The translations under genes were made by a program, and so were the position numbers. The notes beneath the pieces are model-generated. The model was not told where the DNA came from, did not search any database, and saw only the letters and a program-made list of their open reading frames with translations. This document shows, one piece after another, positions 32,045-43,960 of a stretch of 44,867 nucleotides of DNA. This DNA comes from Cyanodermella asteris (lineage: Eukaryota > Ascomycota > Lecanoromycetes > Ostropales > Stictidaceae): positions 1,650,750 to 1,695,616 of the forward strand of contig UYJD01000004.1 in the NCBI GenBank assembly GCA_900618795.1. The letters are read 5' to 3'. Position 1 is the stretch's first letter. Each line of letters begins with the position of its first letter.

Positions 32045-33589
32045 ATGGCAGACGAGGAGTGTAGGTAATGAAAAAGTCCCTCAAGACACTGCTAACCACC
32101 AGTAGGGTCAACAAATTCCACAGAAGCCACCACAATATCGATCTGGCAGCCAGGCAAAAGCGTCCCGAAAGCCATCTCGGAGTTCAAGCCGACGTTCACA
32201 TACTCAATCTTCGGCGACGAGGAGTCCATCTTCGGATATAAAAACCTCCAGATCAACGTCGGCTTCGCTGCCCACGACCTCGTCTCCAATGTCTCGTGGT
32301 CGTTCGACAAGCAATTCAAGAGCGTCGGCGATACCAAAGCTTTGGACCTGAAGGAGGCGCTGGAGGACTTCGTTCCCGCAACCGCATTTGAACCAGAGGC
32401 AGACTTCAAGAAGAGGATACAGGAAGAGGATGCGTCTTCATTTCAGCCCCCGGGTGAGAAAGTGCGAGAGTGGACGAAGGATGGGAGGCAGTACGAGATT
32501 TGGGCTGGGCCGTTGAGCGATCCTGCCGTTAAGACATTGCTGGACCGCGTACAGATCCTCGTTTCATACTTCATAGAGGGAGGCACACATTTGGAGACCG
32601 AGGATCAGGAGTGGACGGTCGCCAGATGGAGGGTCTTCTTCTTGTACGAGAAGCTGAGCCAGCCGCCGACGCCGACGGGCTCAGTCTACTCCTTCGTCGG
32701 TTACTCAACATCCTACCGCTTCTTGACCGTGCTCAGAGTGGAAAGGTCAGCATTAGGCGTAATCACCAAGAGAGTAGAGGAGTTCGAATTTCCGGCCAAG
32801 GAAGAGTTGGATGTGCTATCGCTGCCCTACCGAGGGCGAATTTCTCAGTTCCTGATCGTTCCCCCGCATGCACATCAGGGCCACGGCTCGATGCTCTACG
32901 CCACTATGTTCAAATACTTCCTGGACGACCCCAGCTGTATTGAGATCACGATTGAAGATCCAAGTGAGGCGATGGACGACCTAAGAGATTATTGCGACTT
33001 TACAAGACTACTACAGAACGGCACGCTCGAGCGAATACGTATGGACCACAACATCGACCCGAAGCTTGCCCTTTCTACACGGCCCGTCCCGATTGGAAAA
33101 TTGCTTGACAAGCCGCTCTTGGCATCGATAAGAAAGGAGAACAAGATCACAACCCGGCAGTTTGCACGCTTAGTCGAGCTGTGGTTGTTATCACGGATAC
33201 CATCATCAAGTCGACAACCTGGCACGGCGCGACTGACGAGGAAAACAAAGTCGACAGATGAGGGAGACAGGGCAATGTATTTTTGGCGTCTCATTGTGAA
33301 AAATCGGGTGTACAAGCAGAATCGTGACAAGCTTACAGAGGTCGAGCACTCGGACATTGTTAACCACCTGGATCAGACAACGGATAGCTTGTTCGACGAT
33401 TATGAAAGACTTCTTGGCAAGCTGACGCAGAAGGCGCTCGATGCTGCGGCCAATGATGTCGCTCAGGGAGCGAAGGAGCCGGTCAAGCTGACAAAATGGG
33501 GCAAGAGGAATCTGGTGCTTGATGATGACGACGAAGATGAAGATGGCGATGTTCCGCACAAACGCCAGAAGTCGGTTGTGCCAGAGTGA
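32045..33589 (+). CDS. hat1: Histone acetyltransferase type B catalytic subunit Hat1
   Basis: Two exons: a 16-nt first exon coding MADEE plus one base (32045-32060), then 32106-33589 after a 45-nt intron (GTAGGT donor, CTAAC branch, CAGTAG acceptor). About 499 residues. Hat1 acetylates newly made histone H4 at Lys5 and Lys12 with the Hat2 partner before chromatin assembly. The N-terminal Hat1 domain shows KPTFTYSIFGDEESIFGYKN and LQINVGFAAHDL. The GNAT core has RISQFLIVPPHAHQGHGSML, with the acetyl-CoA loop HQGHGS near 263-268, and EITIEDPSEAMDDLRDYCDF holding the candidate catalytic acid. The C-terminal third is helical and ends in an acidic then basic tail (DDDDEDEDGDVPHKRQK). Family identity is certain; the tiny first exon is a prediction that restores the usual N-terminus. 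Confidence 0.95.
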
Positions 33590-34012
33590 GTCACATACCA
33601 CGCGTTGCAATGGTCTCTGGATACAGGACTTGATGAGAGACGAGCACACGGCCAGGGTTAGTTGCCAAGCGGTGCATCAGGATGCGCTTTAATAGCACTT
33701 GCTAGCGAAAATGAATCCCTATCGCCACGGAAATCCCGGTCAATGGCAACAACCGCATCTTACCATTAAGCTCTGAATTCGAACTCGCACTCCGTCCCGT
33801 ACAGCTTTCGATCAACTTAGCAACACCTCCTCCATGCCTTCTCACATTGTGTTCAAAAAAAAGCAGACTTCGCGCTCTGTCCACCATACAAACCTTAATT
33901 AGAGTATAGAGTTGCCTCCGACCAACGGACCACATCGGCCTTCGGCTCCTGAGCCCAAGCAGAGTCCAGCAAAAAGAAAAGTACTTTTAATGGCGAAAAA
34001 GTAGCAGCATTT
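33590..34012. other. 3' region of HAT1 and of the tRNA gene
   Basis: No gene seen. It holds the T-run serving the minus-strand tRNA. Confidence 0.5.
33996..34000 (-). terminator. RNA polymerase III terminator of the tRNA
   Basis: Five T residues on the minus strand, 12 bases beyond the discriminator end of the tRNA, as expected for a Pol III stop. Confidence 0.7.
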
Positions 34013-34127
34013 GCAGTCGCCAGGGATCGAACCTGGGCTCTCCACGACAATAGATGGCTATATATCTTTAGATGGCAGAAATAGTAGATATCATTATCGT
34101 GGCGTGTTACCACTACACCACGACCGC
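34013..34127 (-). tRNA. Intron-containing tRNA, isotype uncertain (anticodon AAT if the intron is canonical)
   Basis: The minus strand folds into a full cloverleaf. The 7-bp acceptor stem is GCGGTCG with CGACTGC (one G-U). The D arm is GTGT-AGTGGTA-ACAC, the anticodon stem CCACG with CGTGG, and the T arm CCAGG-TTCGATC-CCTGG. The anticodon loop is interrupted by a 44-base insert; 115 bases total less 44 leaves 71, without CCA. With the intron at the usual site after position 37, the loop reads ATAATGT and the anticodon AAT (Ile). However, the acceptor stem and D arm resemble a tRNA-Gly body rather than fungal tRNA-Ile. A T5 terminator follows. Internal A- and B-box sequences are present in the D and T arms. 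Confidence 0.75.
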
Positions 34128-34269
34128 TGTGTTTCTTTGCTGTGGGAGAAGTCCACACCAACCTGTAATATATACCTTGTCTGATACGTACTTTGTTGTG
34201 CATGTTGGTCCACCTCTTCGATGTCGCAGCGAGATCGTCCACACTACCGATCAGTATACCAGCCCTCAA

Positions 34270-35243
34270 TCACCAATCCAACCCCGGAGTAGCGTAGGGC
34301 GCCTTCGTCCTATTCGGATTCGGCACCCCTCGTCCCAGTTGCCCCACCACCGTCGTCGCCTCCCTCACAGCCCTCGATATCCCGCCCCTAACCCCGCTCT
34401 CCTCCATGGAGCATATCCCCGCAATCGTACACCCGCCCGGCGTCGTAACCTTGTCCCTCAGCACCGCCGCATGCTCCCCATCCAACACCTGCTGCGCCGT
34501 CCCCTTCATGGTCTGCGCCGCCATGACCTGTGCGTCCCGCGGGCTCAACCCCATGGCCACCCCGCCCGCCGCCATCGCCTCCAGCATCAACGCCACGAAC
34601 GCGACGCCGGAGCCCGAGAGCGCGGTGGAGACGTCCATTAGCTTTGTGGGGACTTGCACGACGGTGCCGACGCAGGAGAAGATCCACGTTATGAGGGACT
34701 GCTCCGAGGCGGAGAGGCCCGTGTCGGTGGCGAAGGCGGTGCAGGACTGCATTATGCCGGCGGAGGTGTTGGGGAGGACGCGGGCGACGGTGCAGGTTTG
34801 GGCGGCCTCGCCGAGGACGGAGCGGATCTTTTCGACGGTCACGCCGGCGAGGATGCTGACGAGGAGTTTGCCGGAGAGGTGGGCGCGGAGGGGCTCGAGG
34901 ACGTCGGAGAGGGCGGCTGGCTCGCACGCTAGAATTATGACTTGAGCGTCTTTGATCCCGGCTTTGTTGTCGGAGACGAAGATGTGCAAGTCGTTCGTGC
35001 CTCTGATGGGGTGGAGTTCGTTGTTGATGCGAGTCGCGGCTTTATCGCTGAGGACGCAGGCGTTGAATTTGGTTGGTGGATTGATGGAGGTGTCTTTTGA
35101 GCTGCCATTGCTGGTCGCGGTGAAGATGCCTCGGAGGATCGCGGTGCCCAGATTACCTGTCGATTTGCATCTCAGCCATAACTCTCAATTGGGGTGGACA
35201 CAGGTCATATACCGCATCCGAGGACGCATAGCGTTGATGCCAT
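34270..35243 (-). CDS. pro3: Pyrroline-5-carboxylate reductase
   Basis: Two exons: a 31-nt first exon (35243-35213) coding MASTLCVLGC plus one base, and 35156-34270 after a 56-nt intron. About 305 residues. It catalyses the last step of proline synthesis, reducing P5C with NAD(P)H. The splice rebuilds the Rossmann motif VLGCGNLGTAILRGI. Further family marks are VIILACEPAALSDVL (the usual lysine of the CKP motif is replaced by Glu), LLVSILAGVTVEKIRSVL, ARVLPNTSAGIMQSCTA, and the C-terminal helical domain with STALSGSGVAFVALMLEAMA and DKVTTPGGCTIAGICSMEES. ATTPGGCT-type spacing is intact. One of several paralogues is possible, since fungi often carry two. Confidence 0.95.
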
Positions 35244-36213
35244 CTTGATCGTGTCTGTAAAGGACGATGGTTCCTTCTCTCTCTTTTTCAAAGAGATTAA
35301 ACACCACAGATGAATCGAACCTGCCAACGGATGGAAAGCTGTGGCTCTCCAGTTAGCAGTTTCAACACGATTGAGGAATCATCGCTATCTATTTAGGCCT
35401 AACAATCTGGTTTACAGGTGCCAACAGGTAGATTCAGCAGTACAGATGTACGCGTACGGAACCTTGAAATCGGCGACTGAAAGCGAGCCAAGGTACTGAC
35501 GGTGTCGAAAAGACAGCTCACTCACAAGCAGACTGCTTTCTAGCTGCCTCAAGTCAGCATGAAACCTTCAATTGGGGTTGTTGCTGATGCTCCGAGGTCG
35601 TTTCGTGAAGACAAAATCCGATGATAGCCACGGAGTGCACCTCCGGGTTGAAAGCGGGGAGCTGTTTGTTTGTTGAGTTTGTGCAACGAACACTCCTACA
35701 ACTCGTTACTCATAAACACTATTGGCGAAGTGACGGCCTCCTGAGCATCATTCCGCTCCGACTGTGAGAATGTTTCCAGCGGCAGATTTTCTTGCTACTT
35801 GGCAGCCGACAAGTCTTTTGTGACCAGCAACAAAGAGATGTTGTGGCGCAAACCGATATGATACCGACTCATGTGAGGCTGCGATGCTAACAAGTTTTGT
35901 CAATAGTTGGTATCCAACACCCTAAGTACAGGATGACATGAACTAGTCGCTTGAGCTCCAGTCTTCATTTAGTGGCGTGGCTGCTGGCACGCTGCGTTGG
36001 AGTCATGCAAACAGTTGAAGACGAACGCTGCGAAAGCCGGCCCAATTCACAATATAGCTTGTGATTCTGCCATGAGCATAAATTCCCGGTCACCTTTTCT
36101 CACCAGATTTTGCTTCTTTTGTTCGCTGCTTTCGAATTCCGTGTGCCTGTTGAGTGTTTGAACGACTCTCAAATACCACCTCTTGCGCGTTCAGCTACCA
36201 TTTTGCAAGCTCC
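35244..36213. other. Intergenic 1 kb between proC-type gene and an unknown gene
   Basis: No supported coding frame. A possible tRNA-Ser remnant is entered separately. The rest shows no repeat or motif that I could identify. Confidence 0.45.
35301..35368 (-). other. Possible tRNA-Ser(GCT) 3'-half remnant
   Basis: The minus strand carries CTGCTAA, which matches a tRNA-Ser(GCT) anticodon loop, then a long variable-like stretch and GCAGGTTCGATT, a good B-box/T-loop. The T stem has mismatches, the anticodon stem does not pair and no 5' half is found. If real it is a dead fragment; chance similarity cannot be excluded. Confidence 0.25.
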
Positions 36214-37072
36214 ATGAGCCAGGATCACTCAATATTAACACAGCTAAACTGCCATCATTCCAACGAAGAGGACATCTGCAGAGTCGGCGTGAGAATACCG
36301 CTTCTCATCCAGAAAATGGGTCAAGAGATGTCAACGCTGTACGCCGGCGATGCAAATTCAGACTATCTCGCCGCTCTCAAGCACCTCGGCGAGCGATGTC
36401 AGGTCGTCTTGAAATGCAGCGCCGATCTCCAAGCACCCATCCCTCGTGTTCGATACAGGACGCATCGCACACTCCACGACATCCAGATCGATTCCGCAAG
36501 GATCGGGGGAGAGATCCGGCGATCCTGCGGCGGTGCAATCGAAGGTCCCTTCGTGGATGCGTACGTGTTTTTCCTCCAAAGCCCATGCCTTATTGCTTTC
36601 CGTGTCGCTGACGAACAACACTTGTAGGATCGCGATGATGATATCGTCGGAATTACTCGGCATCTACAGATCGGATACGGAGCAGGTCAAGAGCAGGGTG
36701 ACCTGTTTCGTAGCTACCAGGGCTGGCCAGTTGCGGCGCGTGGACGTGGCGATTTATCGGCACAGTGCGATGAAGGCGCCGGAGGCCTTCGGAATGGACA
36801 CTGTCGATATGGTCATGATCTCGGCTATCGTGAGCGTCGTTGATGCCAGAGCTTTCCAGGACTCCTACATCAGGTCAACATTTACAGATGCTTACAGAGA
36901 TCTCTCTGTCGCACAAAGAAACCAGGTTTATAATTTAACCTGGGCTGCTTGGGGGTTTGAAAAGACAATGGTGGCTGGAGGCACGGTTACTGACCAAGAG
37001 CGCCAAGATTACCTGGTCGAATTCCATCGACCTATCGAGCCGAGAATGGCGCCGAGACTGGATGGGGTGTAG
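36214..37072 (+). CDS. Hypothetical protein, about 263 residues
   Basis: I do not recognise this family. Two exons (36214-36560, 36628-37072), 67-nt intron with GTACGT donor, CTGAC branch and TTGTAG acceptor. The splice gives PFVDAIAMMISSELLGIYRS. The protein looks soluble. Its N-terminal part has IPLLIQKMGQEMSTLYAGDA, and the C-terminal part has VTCFVATRAGQLRRVDVAIY and SVAQRNQVYNLTWAAWGFEK. The first ATG is at 36214; the frame is open further left but has no ATG there. It is tail to tail with the non-reducing PKS (218 bases between stops), so it may mark the cluster edge or simply be a neighbour. No secretion signal or membrane segment was seen. Confidence 0.6.
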
Positions 37073-37290
37073 GTGCCTGGATAGGACTGCGTGACTGGAG
37101 AGGCATGAATATAGATAGACGAAATATCAGGTGTGGCATCTCCTTGGATATCCGACTCCATTTCGGAGTGTCCAACATTGCCCAAAGTGACAATTGTTCT
37201 TGCAACTACTAGTGGATAACAAAGGCGAAAATGCGCAATACCCGAACGCCCGCTGAAGACGCTGCACGCTCAAACGCGACGCAAGCTAAC

Positions 37291-40200
37291 TCAATTCGAC
37301 ATGTCAAAGTTGTCGCTCAAATCCTCCTCCATGGCAGCCGAAAGCAGCTTGCTCAATTGATGACACTAAAACAGTCAGCGAAGACGTTCCATTTCGAGTC
37401 AGGGTTGCAGTACTCACATTAGGTTCTTGCACCATGCTAAAGTGCGTCCCGGGCACCTTGGCCACGGACAGGTCTGAACCAGGCAAAAGCTCATCCCACC
37501 CATTCGGTCCAAAATCCTGTCTCGCACTAAGCAGGAACCTCGAAACCTTGGTACTCATGTCCCAGCCACTCGTATCAATTCGACCATTCCTTTCCAGCGC
37601 ACCGGCAGTGGCCCAGATGGCGTAGACGCGCATGCCCTCCACCTCGTCTCGTTTCAGCGGAACGGGCTCGTAGGTACCGACAGCCTGGATGGTCGCGTTG
37701 AAGTGGTCGACCAGCCACTGTGGCGCAGGTTTCTTCTCTCGTTGATTGTCGGATCCCAAGATGTTGTTCTTCGTGATAGCGCAGAGAAGCTTCTGCGGAA
37801 GTGCTTCGTAGGCGTTCCGCGGCGGCGAGTCGATGATGATGAGGCGGTCGACCATCTCGCCAGCTTCGAGCATCATTCGCGTGGCTTCGTACGCGTAGTA
37901 TCCTCCTGCTGACCAGCCGCCGAAGTTGTACGGGCCCTGTGGTTGGCGTTTCCGAATCTCGGGCAGCCAGGTTGCAACGACGGACGAGACGGTGAAGCGG
38001 GCGTCGGGACCTTCGCGGAGGTATGGACTATCAAGGCCGATGACGCAGGCATCTTTGGGAAGGCTGCTTAGACTCACGTAGGCGGTCGCGGATCCACTGC
38101 CGTCTGGGAAGAGGAAGAGGAAGTGTTTGCACGTGGCTGGATTCCCGTGGAGGACGACTGAGAGGCTCTTGGGTTTCAGACCTGGAGGCGTCGAAAGGCG
38201 TGTGGATCTGCCAATGTCGTGGGCACGGTATCTTGAAGTGGGCGTGGGCGGTCTGGCGCTGGCTGATCGCACACGAGGGATGACTGGTGACATATCCGTT
38301 ACCGTGATTTGGGCCTGGGGCATTCTCTGTGGAGATAACGTCCGTCGTCGAGATAGTGGGGCAGCCTTGGGAACGTAAAGGTTCTGTGAAGCTGCGCTCA
38401 AATACGCTCGTTCGAGTTCGGCCAGCGTGGCTATTTCTTGCCTTATCGCCGTTGAGGCATCGAGCCCAAGCTTCTCCTTGATCTCTGCAGAGATGGATAA
38501 GCGCATGATTGAGTCAACGCCTAGGCTGGAGAAGTCTCCCATCTCCATAAGCTCGGAAACACTAATACCAATTTCCTTTGCAACGATTGTGCGTAGAATC
38601 AAAAGCCTGTCATCCTTCGGGGAAATTGGTGATTCATCCTCATCGGTCATTGGTGTCACGGGACTGATGAAAGCACTGTTGCTTGGGGACGCAGGCTGGG
38701 AGAAAATAGATTCAACACCGTCCGATTCATAGCCCTGCTCCTCCGCGAGGAACCGCTGTAAATCATCGATGGTGGCACAGTCCGCCAACACAGTCTTGGG
38801 AAGGTCGATTCCGAAGTCATCACGGAGCCTGGCCATCGTGGTAAGTGCCAGGAGCGAGTCAACACCAATGTCAGAGAGCGCCACTCTGCCTGTGAGCTCA
38901 GCGAGCGGCACACCGCTTTCTTCTGATAAGACGGTCAAGATAATCTTGAATTGATCAAAGCCGGTAGACGGCTTTGTGGCTGAAAACCTGGTGACCTTGC
39001 TTGGACGGGATTGTGAAGACCTTGAGGTAGATCGGCTTTGTTGAGCCCCCATGACCTGTGTTGGTTGCCTCTGCCGCAAGGGACTTGCCTTGAAGGGGGA
39101 GCTAGTAAGCCGTCTTTCCGAAGATGATACCGGGGTCGACGGTCTGCTATTCGATGGCCTACTTGGGAGCACAGCAGCGAGAAGCCTGCGCGGCATCTGT
39201 CGGAATTTCAGATCCTTGATAGTCCCGACTATCTCTCCATCCAAGAGAATGTGAAGGGTACCTGTGTAGATATCCTTGGCAGTGTTTTGCATCTTTACAT
39301 GGACCCAGTACCTCTTTGTGGGGTCAACAATTGGAGACAATTGCATCGAGTGCCAACCATGAGAGATGAACACGACATCCTGCGCCTTGAACTTGTCATT
39401 GGCGTTGAGAACGAGGCCTGAAAGCTGAACGAAACTGTCGATCCAATACGGGCCATAGAAGTAATTTTCGGTCTGCTCTGGTGAGTTCAACTTGAGAATA
39501 GCTGATGCCTCAAGCTCGTCGCTGTTCATGAAAACCTGGTCCATGCCCTGGAACGGCACGCTGTAGTTGACCAAGGATGAAAAGAGCATGTATGCAACTC
39601 CGCGTCCTAGCTTGCTCGCTTGTCCATCCGCGATGTCGGCCTGGATGTCCTTCAACCTCCGTGCGATGAGGTATTTGGAGCGAGCCCACTTCTGTTGCCA
39701 AGAAGTACTGTCACCAAAGTCAACGATACATTTAGCACTCTTGGTTGCATCCGCCGTGCGAAATTCAATGTCCATGCTGCCCAGTCTAGTGTCGATATGA
39801 GCAATGATTCTGACTAGTTGCGGCTCCTGAGGTCTTTCTGAAGGGACGGTGATAGAGTGTGAAATTTCCATATGCTTGACAGACATTCCCGAGGTAGGAC
39901 CGGAGAGCTGACACGATATTCTTGCCTGATCTGCGACTGTCAACGCGATGTCGGCATATACCGATGCAGGACACAGATATGCGCCACCAATGGCGTGGCC
40001 CTTGACTAGAGTGTGAAGAGCTGGCGTCGCAAAGTCGGTTTCGAATACCAACTTCTTGCCACGTTCTGAGACTTCTTCTTGGATAAGCCGATGGACTGTA
40101 GTAGTCAGTGGCGTAATCTCGATTGACTGGGACGTAGCAGGTCGTGAAATAGCTGCTTGGCCTCTGTTTAGAACCCAATCATTTTCATAGGGTATCCAAT

Positions 40201-43200
40201 AGTTCTCATTGTCCCAGGGATACGATGGTAAGTGCAGGACTTCCAGAGACGATTCAAAGTCATCATACATAGCTTGCCATTTGATGTCATGGCCTTTGAG
40301 ATACAGTTCCGACAGGGCTGTGCCAATTGTGCTCCACGGGTCACTGTCCCGGTGCATGGACGCGTTGACCTGGACCTCGGGACCGAGATTTGCTTTGAGC
40401 ATACCAGAGCAGATGGGATGGGTACCAATCTCAAGCCAAGACGATTCCAACGACAGGTGACCCTCATTGTAGCATGCCTCGACCGCACCAACAAAGTCAA
40501 CAGCCTCTCGAATATGGCGACGGATGTACTCAGCGCTGAAGGTGTCGTCACCAGAAATAACTTCTCCCAGCAAAGATGAAACTACTGGGATCTGGGGCGC
40601 GTTGAACCGTAGAGATTCAATGTCCATCTCTAAGTCGTCCAATATCGCATCCATTTGCGACGAATGATACGCAAATGGCATTTCCAGGATGCTGCAGGTA
40701 ATCGCTTGAGACTTGAGAGCAATGGCAGCCTCGAAAATTGCGCTCCTCAGACCTGTCAGTACGACGTCGCGAGGTCCATTGAGGCAGGCAACCTCTAGGG
40801 AGAGCATGTTGGCGCCTAGCACATTTCGTATCTTTCCCTCCCCAGATCTGACCGCCAGCATCGCGTGTGTACCCGAAGAGCAGCGCGACTCAAGCAGGAT
40901 TGCGCGCCGGCCAACAAGGAACAAAACATCATTGGCGGACAAGACCCCACTTGCGTATAGTGCTCCATATTCGCCAAAGCTGTGACCCACCACCAGAGTT
41001 GGTTTGATGCCAAGTGCCAGGAAGAGCTCGTAAAGACTCATCTGGACACTGATCATGGCGAGATGTGCCGCAGTTACGGGGAGAGAGGAAAGGTTGGTCG
41101 AGCTTTTTGTCTCTAGCACAGAGGCGAATGGCGGATAGCCATGCGATCTGCATATCCCTTCAAAGCGCAATACACTTTTCCGAAATAGTGCGCATGTCCT
41201 GTAGAGCTCTTGAGCTGGTCTGAGCTGGAAAGCGCCTTGCCCGGTAAACACAAACGCTACCTGAGAACTCTTCTCGACCGACTCGAACCGTGTTCCGAAC
41301 TCGTTGGGATCGAAATCTCGTACCAAGTCGGAGAGATTTGCTGCATTCGAGGCAGCACGATATGCATGATGCTTACGCCGTGCTGTTGATGTGTATGACA
41401 GATCAGCCATGGATGTCTTGGGATGGTCGCGGATGTAGGCTTGCAGTTTGCGTGCACTAGCAATCAGGGCCTTCTTCGACTTGGCTGAGATGACGACTGG
41501 ATAACGCTCGCGCGTATCATGATGATCGGTCTTGGTACGCACGGGGGCCTCGGCGAGAACAAAAGCTGTGTTACCACCCGCAGCGCTGAAGTTGTTCACA
41601 AGCATGGTAACTGAGTCAGAGCTACCGTGTGATTGCAAGGGAGCAGCTGTGGTATGTATGTGTACATTCAAAGCAGAGAGGTCGGGGAATTTGTGGTTAA
41701 TTTGGCCTTTGATGCCAGCGTGTGGTGGCACAACTTTCTGCTGGAGGACCAAGAGAGCCTTGATGAAAGACGTCACACCAGAAGCAGCTTCGCCATGTCC
41801 AACATTTGCCTTCACAGCACCTAATGTGAGTGGATTGGCTGGAGATCTGGGAGCTTTGGCGAAAGTGTTGAGTACCGAAGACATCTCGACAGCGTCACCT
41901 GCCTGGGTGCCAGTGCCATGCATTTCCACGTACCCAACGTCGTTCGCCTCCACTCCGGCATCGTTAAGAACCTCTTGATACAAGGTCTCCTGCGCTGGCG
42001 ACCAAGGATGGGTGATGCTTGAGCTGCCGTACGAGTAGTTGGTCGATGCTGAGAGTATGGTGCCGAGAACTTTATCATTGTCGTCGATAGCCGCTGAGAG
42101 TGGTTTCAAGACCACCGCTACGACCGCTTCGCCCCGACAATAGCCGTCTGCACTGTCATCAAAAGTCTTGCAGCTTCCTGTTGGGGACAGAAAATGCCCG
42201 GCTGATAACCCGTTATAGTTGTCAGGGCTGCTAATGATGCTCACGCCGCCAACCACGGCAGTGTCACACTCCTTCCTCCAGATCGATGTGCATGCTGTGT
42301 GCATTGCGATGGAACTCGAGGAGCATGCTGTATCAAAGCTGATGGCCGGACCACCAAACTTGAAGAAATGATTGATGCGCCCGGGTCCAAAAGCTCTCAT
42401 GCTGCCCGGAATAAAATATGTTCCAATCTTTTGCGCAGTGTTCACCTCCTTGTACTCATCTGAGGTTTGACCGAAGAAGGTTCCGACCCGCTCAAGCCTA
42501 GAAGATGGTGTTCGGTTTGCAACGAAGCCTGCCATCTCCAGCGCTTCATAAGCCGTGACTAATGCCAGTCGCTGGCCGGGGTCGGTCTCGAGAGCTTCTC
42601 TGGGCGAGATATTGAAGAACCGAGGGTCAAACAGACCTGGCTGGTCCATGAAACACCCATAAGCTGGCTTTTCCAGATGAGTTGAGGGGTCAAATCTGTC
42701 CTTTGGGATTTCCTTGTGGCAGTCTTGGCCCGTCATCAGGAGCTCCCACAGCTCGTCGGTACTGTCGCAACCTGGGAATCGGCCGGACATGCCCACGACA
42801 GCAATAGGTTCCTGAGCCGGCGATGCTGTAGTGATGGATTGCAAGGCGAAACTGGGGTCGAACTTGACTGTCTTGCCAGTGTTTGTGGTCAGAATGCCAG
42901 TGATTCTCCGAGCCATCCCTGTTTGCCCAAAGGGGCGGACTTGCCAATTTTGTGTTGAGGACATCTTCATAAGCTGAGAGCACTCTGAAACCATCTCCTC
43001 CCATCTGATAGGCTCCGCAAGGATATTAAATAAAACATCCTCGATGAACTTGCGTCTATTCGTGACTGTGTGCTGAATATTGCCTCCGGCACCAAGATGG
43101 CCGGCGATCGGGTGTGAAAGGGTATCTGGCGCAAAAATATTGCAATTGGAATTATCATTAGTAATCAAAGTCGTAATATCGTCTCGGTCGTACAGTATAG

Positions 43201-43960
43201 GAGAGTGGTAAGGGGCGAATATGCGAATAGCTTTTCGATCTCGGACGGCCGCTTGGAGCGATTGCTGCTCGCAGCTCTGGAAGAACGAATCGAGTGCCGA
43301 CGGCGATCCACCGATAGTGACAGCTTCTGAGTTGACGAAGGTGATGGACAGACTGCGCCGTCCCAAAAGTCCAATAGACTGGCAGTATTCCGCAAGCGCG
43401 GAGTCTGTATCGAAACTCGGGTGCCGTGCCACTGAGGCAGACCAACTTCGAGCTGGGTATTCCCGATACTCGAGATCTTGACCTGTTCGGCTAGCCAACA
43501 GCCCGGCTCGGAACCCAATGCGAACCACCTCAACACCGATCAGCAACAAGCTTGCAAGCCCATTGGAGAGACTGATTGCAGCTGCAGCCAGCTCGCCGAG
43601 GCAAATTCCAACAATAACATCTTCACCTCGACGAGGCCATGGTGTCTCCGGCTGGGCCTCGAATGCTGAAATAAAGATGCTGAGCTGAGCAAGAACTATC
43701 TCGGTCGGATGGAGGGCCGGATGTCGCAGACTTTCGTCGAAATTGACCTGTATAAAGTCGTCTATGCTATGGAAGTCTGGTATCCCGTCCCTTTCGCGGG
43801 ATGGAACACGGCGAACTTCATCTCTCAATGCGTCCCGCACGTTGTTGAGGAATATGGAAAGGAATGTGTTGGGCTTCCGGCTCCGAAGGACTTTGCGAAG
43901 AGAGCTCTGGGTCTCCTGAGACCCATCAGCAAAGAAGTACACGGCTCGTGTCGACTCCAT
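37291..43960 (-). CDS. Non-reducing iterative polyketide synthase, SAT-KS-MAT-PT-ACP-ACP-TE
   Basis: Two exons (43960-37418 and 37365-37291), 52-nt intron with GTGAGT donor and CTGAC branch, about 2205 residues. The starter-unit acyltransferase has GICLGELAAAA with C120 and APYHSP. The ketosynthase (~382-810) has FDTACSSSS (C546), EMHGTGTQAGD (H681) and VKANVGHGEAASG (H722). The malonyl transferase (~900-1200) has FVFTGQGAF and VVGHSFGEYGAL (S994). The product-template domain (~1286-1590) has VKGHAIGGAYLCP (H1322) and PYWIDSFVQLSG (D1508). Two carrier domains follow, GVDSLLALTTM (S1702) and GVDSIMRLSIS (S1817). The thioesterase/Claisen cyclase has FGGWSAGGYYAY (S2017) and PGTHFSM. All catalytic residues are present, so the enzyme should be active. 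It makes an aromatic polyketide; the product cannot be named from sequence. The upstream PKS may supply its starter. Confidence 0.96.
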
